The notes below the pieces were generated by a model, which searched no databases, was not told where the DNA came from, and saw only the letters and a program-made list of their open reading frames with translations. DNA of 64,000 nt, from positions 31,711,707-31,775,706 of the forward strand of contig CM055894.1 in assembly GCA_029582155.1 (NCBI GenBank), written 5' to 3'. Source of the stretch: Panopea generosa. Its lineage: Eukaryota > Mollusca > Bivalvia > Adapedonta > Hiatellidae. Each line of letters opens with the position of its first letter. Position 1 is the stretch's first letter. The translations under genes and the position numbers were made by a program. Positions 61,801 through 64,000 of the stretch are shown piece after piece.

Positions 61801-63539
61801 AGTTCAACCCCAATCCTAGTGCGGATTTAGGAATGTGTACCAGTTATACATACATAGATGTTAGGTAGCCATCAATCTATTAAAAATTGTAAAGGTCCTT
61901 ATTCAATAGTAGTGAATTAAAAGGCTTAAATTCGTTTTTCATATTTTGATATTTCAGAGTGTAACTCTTCAATAAGTATATTGCGGATTAAAAGGTTTTG
62001 GGTAACGTGCAGTTTCTTGTTGAATATCGGTCGATGAAACACGAATACGAGTATTAAACTGACTGCAATCTGCCAATATCAATGTATTCAATGTGTATAT
62101 TTTTTATTTTGTTCAAGGTCGCTCATATGATTATCGAAGAACACAAAGGTATCCGTCTACCAGTTGGAATGAAGGTATCCGAAATTTGCCTGCAGTATGC
62201 AGAAAACGTGGAAAAATTCTACACCTACGATTGGAGAACTGACTCTAAAGTGAGTACTTCTACCATATTTCTGTTCTTTTTCATAAATTATAAAGAAATT
62301 TAAATCAACTTCGAAAAAAATATATTATATAATATAAGAATGATAGCGTTTCATTTCAATCCTATTTTTTTATGTATATTGTAAAATATATGTACATACA
62401 TTATGAAATAAATAAGTTTTAAACCAAATATAGCGGTAAACCAATTAAGTAATTGATGTTGCTTGTTGACCGATCATGCGATATGAACTTACGTGTACCA
62501 CGACTGGGTCACGTTGATAGTAACGTGTAAGTTCATATCTCATGAAGTATCAACAAATAACATTCATTTCTTATATTTATATCAGTAATGCAAACTTGTA
62601 TTTTGTTAAACCACATTTGACAACCGGTGGAATTGTTATAATTTTAAAAATTGTGTCGCTCTTATTTGTTAAAACAGCTTACAAAATAATTTAACCATTA
62701 AGTTTGTTCTTAATTATTAAGAAGATCGCCATCACTGCGCATGCGTGAATGGCATTGTAAAGACTCCGACCTTGATTCAATTCTGAGCGAGTTATGTACA
62801 AATTACAAAGTCCGCGCCTAAAACGGCCTTAGCAACGGATGTCATCATGGACTTTCAAACATCAATCACCTCAGCTTTCCCCCAGAGTTACATAAACTGT
62901 TAGTCAAGTGGCGTTCAACAATTACCAGTTAGTTTCCATTAAGTAAAAAATAACAATTTAGAAACATAGGTCACTCCCGGTGGCAGCTCCGTTTCAGTGG
63001 GTTTCTTAATTGTTTTTTTTTATTTAATGGACACTAACTATTGCTCGTCCAGTGGTAGAGCACCGAAACCATCGGAGGATCGTGGGTTCGGTCCTCCGCC
63101 ACGGCTTTGTGTGGTGTCCTTGAGGAAGACACTTTTTCGCATAAGATTAGTACTGGTTCTACACAGGAATGCTTCGAGCGTGATTTGCCTAAGTTATATG
63201 AACTTGTTTCACAATCGAAGTGAAAGAAATAAGTTTAAACTAAACTATTACTCAAATTTAAAAAATGGGATATAACTGTATTTCAAACATTAAGCCTATT
63301 TATTTGTTTAAAGTTTTTTGTTTATAATTTCATCTCAGTTTTATCGTTATGAAAGGAAAACGACCAAGGAAATATTCATTTGTGTTTTGTAAATGTTTTT
63401 ACAATTTAATATTTTAGAAAGTTTGGATGGCCATGGTCGGTAATTTCTGGGCGATGCGTCCTTTAACTCCGGAAATGGTTGAATTCGCTTCCGGTGACGT
63501 CATAGTGCTTGTCCCGGATGTTTACAGACACCAACAAGA
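58702..63539 (+). CDS. EXD1/Egalitarian-like 3'-5' exonuclease-domain protein, 5 exons, 3' end outside window
   Basis: The spliced product reads about 260 residues from five exons: 58702-58870, 59397-59671, 59993-60073, 62118-62249 and 63418-63539. All introns are GT-AG, with phases 1,0,0,0,2, and the frame stays open throughout. Residues 1-56 are polar and low in complexity. From about residue 66 the DEDDy exonuclease fold begins. Motif I lies near 93-101 (IAVATEGIN), motif II at H151-D152-C153, the family signature NVFDTQ|VAH spans the exon 3/4 junction at 170-178, and motif III is F242-A-S-G-D246. Known relatives are EXD1, an RNA adaptor of the PIWI-piRNA pathway reported to lack nuclease activity, and Drosophila Egalitarian, an mRNA-transport adaptor. 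Active members have D-x-E in motif I and Y-x3-D in motif III. Here these are A-T-E and F-x3-D, so catalysis is unlikely. The start is the first Met after a good acceptor (TTTTGCAG at 58692-58699). The upstream frame stays open for a while, so an earlier coding exon is not excluded. Confidence 0.87.
59397..59671 (+). CDS. Exon 2 of EXD1-like gene (motif I)
   Basis: Acceptor TTTACAG and donor AAG|GTAATT bound a 275-base exon encoding residues 57-148. It carries the first beta strands of the RNase H-like fold and motif I. The family pattern of a strand ending in D-x-E-G, followed by G-K-x-G-x-L-x-x-[VI]-Q-[IV], is visible as ATEG then G-K-E-G-P-L-T-M-V-Q-I-G-T. The aspartate of D-x-E is replaced by alanine (A96). 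The exon ends with the helix before motif II (DDKIIK). Confidence 0.88.
59993..60073 (+). CDS. Exon 3 of EXD1-like gene (motif II)
   Basis: An 81-base exon encodes exactly 27 residues between TTACAG and CAG|GTAACT. It opens with V-M-H-D-C, the K-V-x-H-D-C motif II of EXD1/Egalitarian exonuclease domains, and keeps the aspartate (D152). The arginine that usually follows HDC is serine here. The exon ends in N-V-F-D-T-Q, the family signature before the VAH helix. The small size and phase 0 borders fit an internal exon. Confidence 0.88.
60153..60370 (-). mobile_element. Interspersed repeat with GAAT tail, in intron 3
   Basis: It is the reverse complement of the element at 21960-22196. It starts with (GAAT)n, contains TACCAACACATTATAGG, TTCACTCTACATGTACA and CCTAGAACCTTGATACCTGC, and ends near 60370. 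Confidence 0.65.
60770..60905 (-). mobile_element. tRNA-headed SINE fragment in intron 3
   Basis: On the minus strand the head reads GGCGGTAGTGTAGTGGATAG (box A) and GTGGGTTTGATCCCCAGTTC (box B). TCAGTACTGGTTCTGGTTCA follows, resembling the family C core. It is truncated 3' of that core. Confidence 0.6.
61321..61760 (+). repeat. 55-bp minisatellite in intron 3, 8 units
   Basis: The unit contains ACTCAGTCTGAGGTCTTCCT, CCACCAGTAACACTGG and ATATGCCATATATAACCTG. Units begin at 61321, 61376, 61431 and onwards, with only one or two changes per copy. The dyads GACTCAGTCTGAG and CCAGTAACACTGG lie within each unit. Confidence 0.95.
62118..62249 (+). CDS. Exon 4 of EXD1-like gene
   Basis: A 132-base exon encodes 44 residues between TTCAAG and AAA|GTGAGT. 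It starts with V-A-H-M-I-I-E-E and completes the FDTQ-VAH signature. The mid-domain region follows, with a Leu- and Tyr-containing helix (ICLQYAENVEKFYTYDW). Position and phase agree with neighbouring exons on both sides. A long 2.0-kb intron precedes it. Confidence 0.86.
62478..62541. other. Imperfect hairpin in intron 4
   Basis: GATATGAACTTACGTGT and ACGTGTAAGTTCATATC are near-perfect inverted arms around a ~30-bp loop. The role is unknown. It could be a small MITE remnant. Confidence 0.5.
63046..63232 (+). mobile_element. tRNA-headed SINE, family C, in intron 4
   Basis: The head has CGTCCAGTGGTAGAGCACCG and GTGGGTTCGGTCCTCC. Then come a CTTGAGGAAGACAC segment, GTACTGGTTCTACACAGGAA and TTTCACAATCGAAGTGAAAG. 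It shares its 3' half with 47926-48108 and its head with 22330-22411. A possible imperfect flank repeat (CTAACTATTGCT, CTAAACTATTACT) is present. Confidence 0.7.
63418..63539 (+). CDS. Exon 5 of EXD1-like gene (motif III), last exon in window
   Basis: The acceptor ATTTTAG precedes K-V-W. The exon carries the conserved F-W-A-x-R-P-L stretch and then motif III as F-A-S-G-D-V, where active DEDDy enzymes have Y-x3-D. After V-L-V-P-D-V-Y-R-H-Q-Q the sequence is GA|GTAAGT, a consensus donor, leaving phase 2. Unspliced, the next codons are GAG and TAA, so an alternative reading ends the protein at 63543. Splicing is more likely because EXD1 proteins extend well beyond motif III. No further exon is recognisable in the last 460 bases. 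Confidence 0.84.
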
Positions 63540-64000
63540 GTAAGTGTTTATAGCAACAGTATATGTTTATTTCAACAAAACAACAGGCAATATACCTGAC
63601 ACAAATACTATTATCAAAGCAAATGCAATGTGGACTAGTTCCTATTCATTTTACAACGCAAACACAACTACAAAACAACGAAATATAGAACTGCCAAATG
63701 ATAAAGAACATTTTTTTAACTCGGTAATGACTTCGTTTTCCCTGTATCCATTATTGAAATGGACATACGGCAATGATGAAATGATTTTTACAGTGTTTCT
63801 AAACACGGAGATACCAAATATTACTATATGAAAATTGTTACTTATTTGATATAAAACTAGCCGTGTTACCTTAAATTTGAAAATATGAGTTAAAAGTTTA
63901 AAAACTTCAAGTTGATATTTCTTAAAAATATTTTCTATCATATCCATAAAAGCGACGTAATTAAACTACATGTTACTGTTTTTGACATACATGTTCATAA
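63540..64000. other. Start of intron 5 (likely), runs to window end
   Basis: It follows the donor GTAAGT at 63540. The open frame 63544-63831 has no resemblance to the EXD1 family, and it would follow a TAA codon in the exon's own frame. No acceptor-flanked exon is evident. Confidence 0.55.

Noticed and set aside
63544-63831. 95-codon frame after exon 5
   Set aside because: It lies in a different frame behind a consensus donor and does not resemble the C-terminal part of EXD1 proteins.

Overview
This window is AT-rich animal genomic DNA, most likely from a marine mollusc and probably a bivalve. That assignment is an inference. It rests on GT-AG introns, several tRNA-headed SINE families, a decayed non-LTR retrotransposon with a hexanucleotide tail, long tetranucleotide microsatellites and a very large load of tandem repeats. 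There is no bacterial, operon or phage architecture. Most open frames of 60-120 codons are by-products of tandem repeats.

Only one convincing protein-coding gene is present. It is a + strand, multi-exon gene at 58702-63539 whose five exons join in frame. They encode the 3'-5' exonuclease (DEDDy) fold of the EXD1/Egalitarian group, whose members act in piRNA biogenesis or RNA transport. The gene runs off the right end. Its motif I reads A-T-E where D-x-E is expected, and motif III has F in place of the catalytic Y, so the copy looks catalytically dead. Intron 3 carries a 55-bp minisatellite, a SINE and another interspersed repeat.

The rest is repeats, read left to right. (1) 1-16347 holds two copies of a large direct duplication (1-9084 and 10698-16347). 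Each contains a ~1.09-kb tandem repeat, and they differ by clean insertions: a 2.9-kb element with terminal inverted repeats in copy 1 and a 0.46-kb hairpin element in copy 2. (2) 16348-19922 is a satellite alternating 68-bp and 57-bp units. The same satellite lies in opposite orientation at 24474-26507, so the two form a giant inverted repeat. The spacer between them holds a decayed LINE 3' end and a degenerate ~160-bp repeat. (3) 26508-30224 returns to the 1.09-kb repeat. (4) 30216-32193 has two heptanucleotide arrays and a SINE with a perfect 13-bp target duplication. (5) 32602-46728 is a ~13-kb satellite of 38-bp units with at least three levels of higher-order repetition, split by a 905-bp TTAA-type MITE. 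The intact insertion site can be read in two sister repeats. (6) 46730-47760 is one more diverged 1.09-kb unit. (7) 47.9-58.7 kb is mostly non-coding, with SINEs, a 26-bp minisatellite and GACA, GCGT and CTGT microsatellites.

I found no multi-gene functional system. The most unusual content is the nested satellite architecture, in which every satellite array abuts the same 1.09-kb repeat family, next to a probably inactive EXD1-like gene. Any functional connection between the two is speculation.
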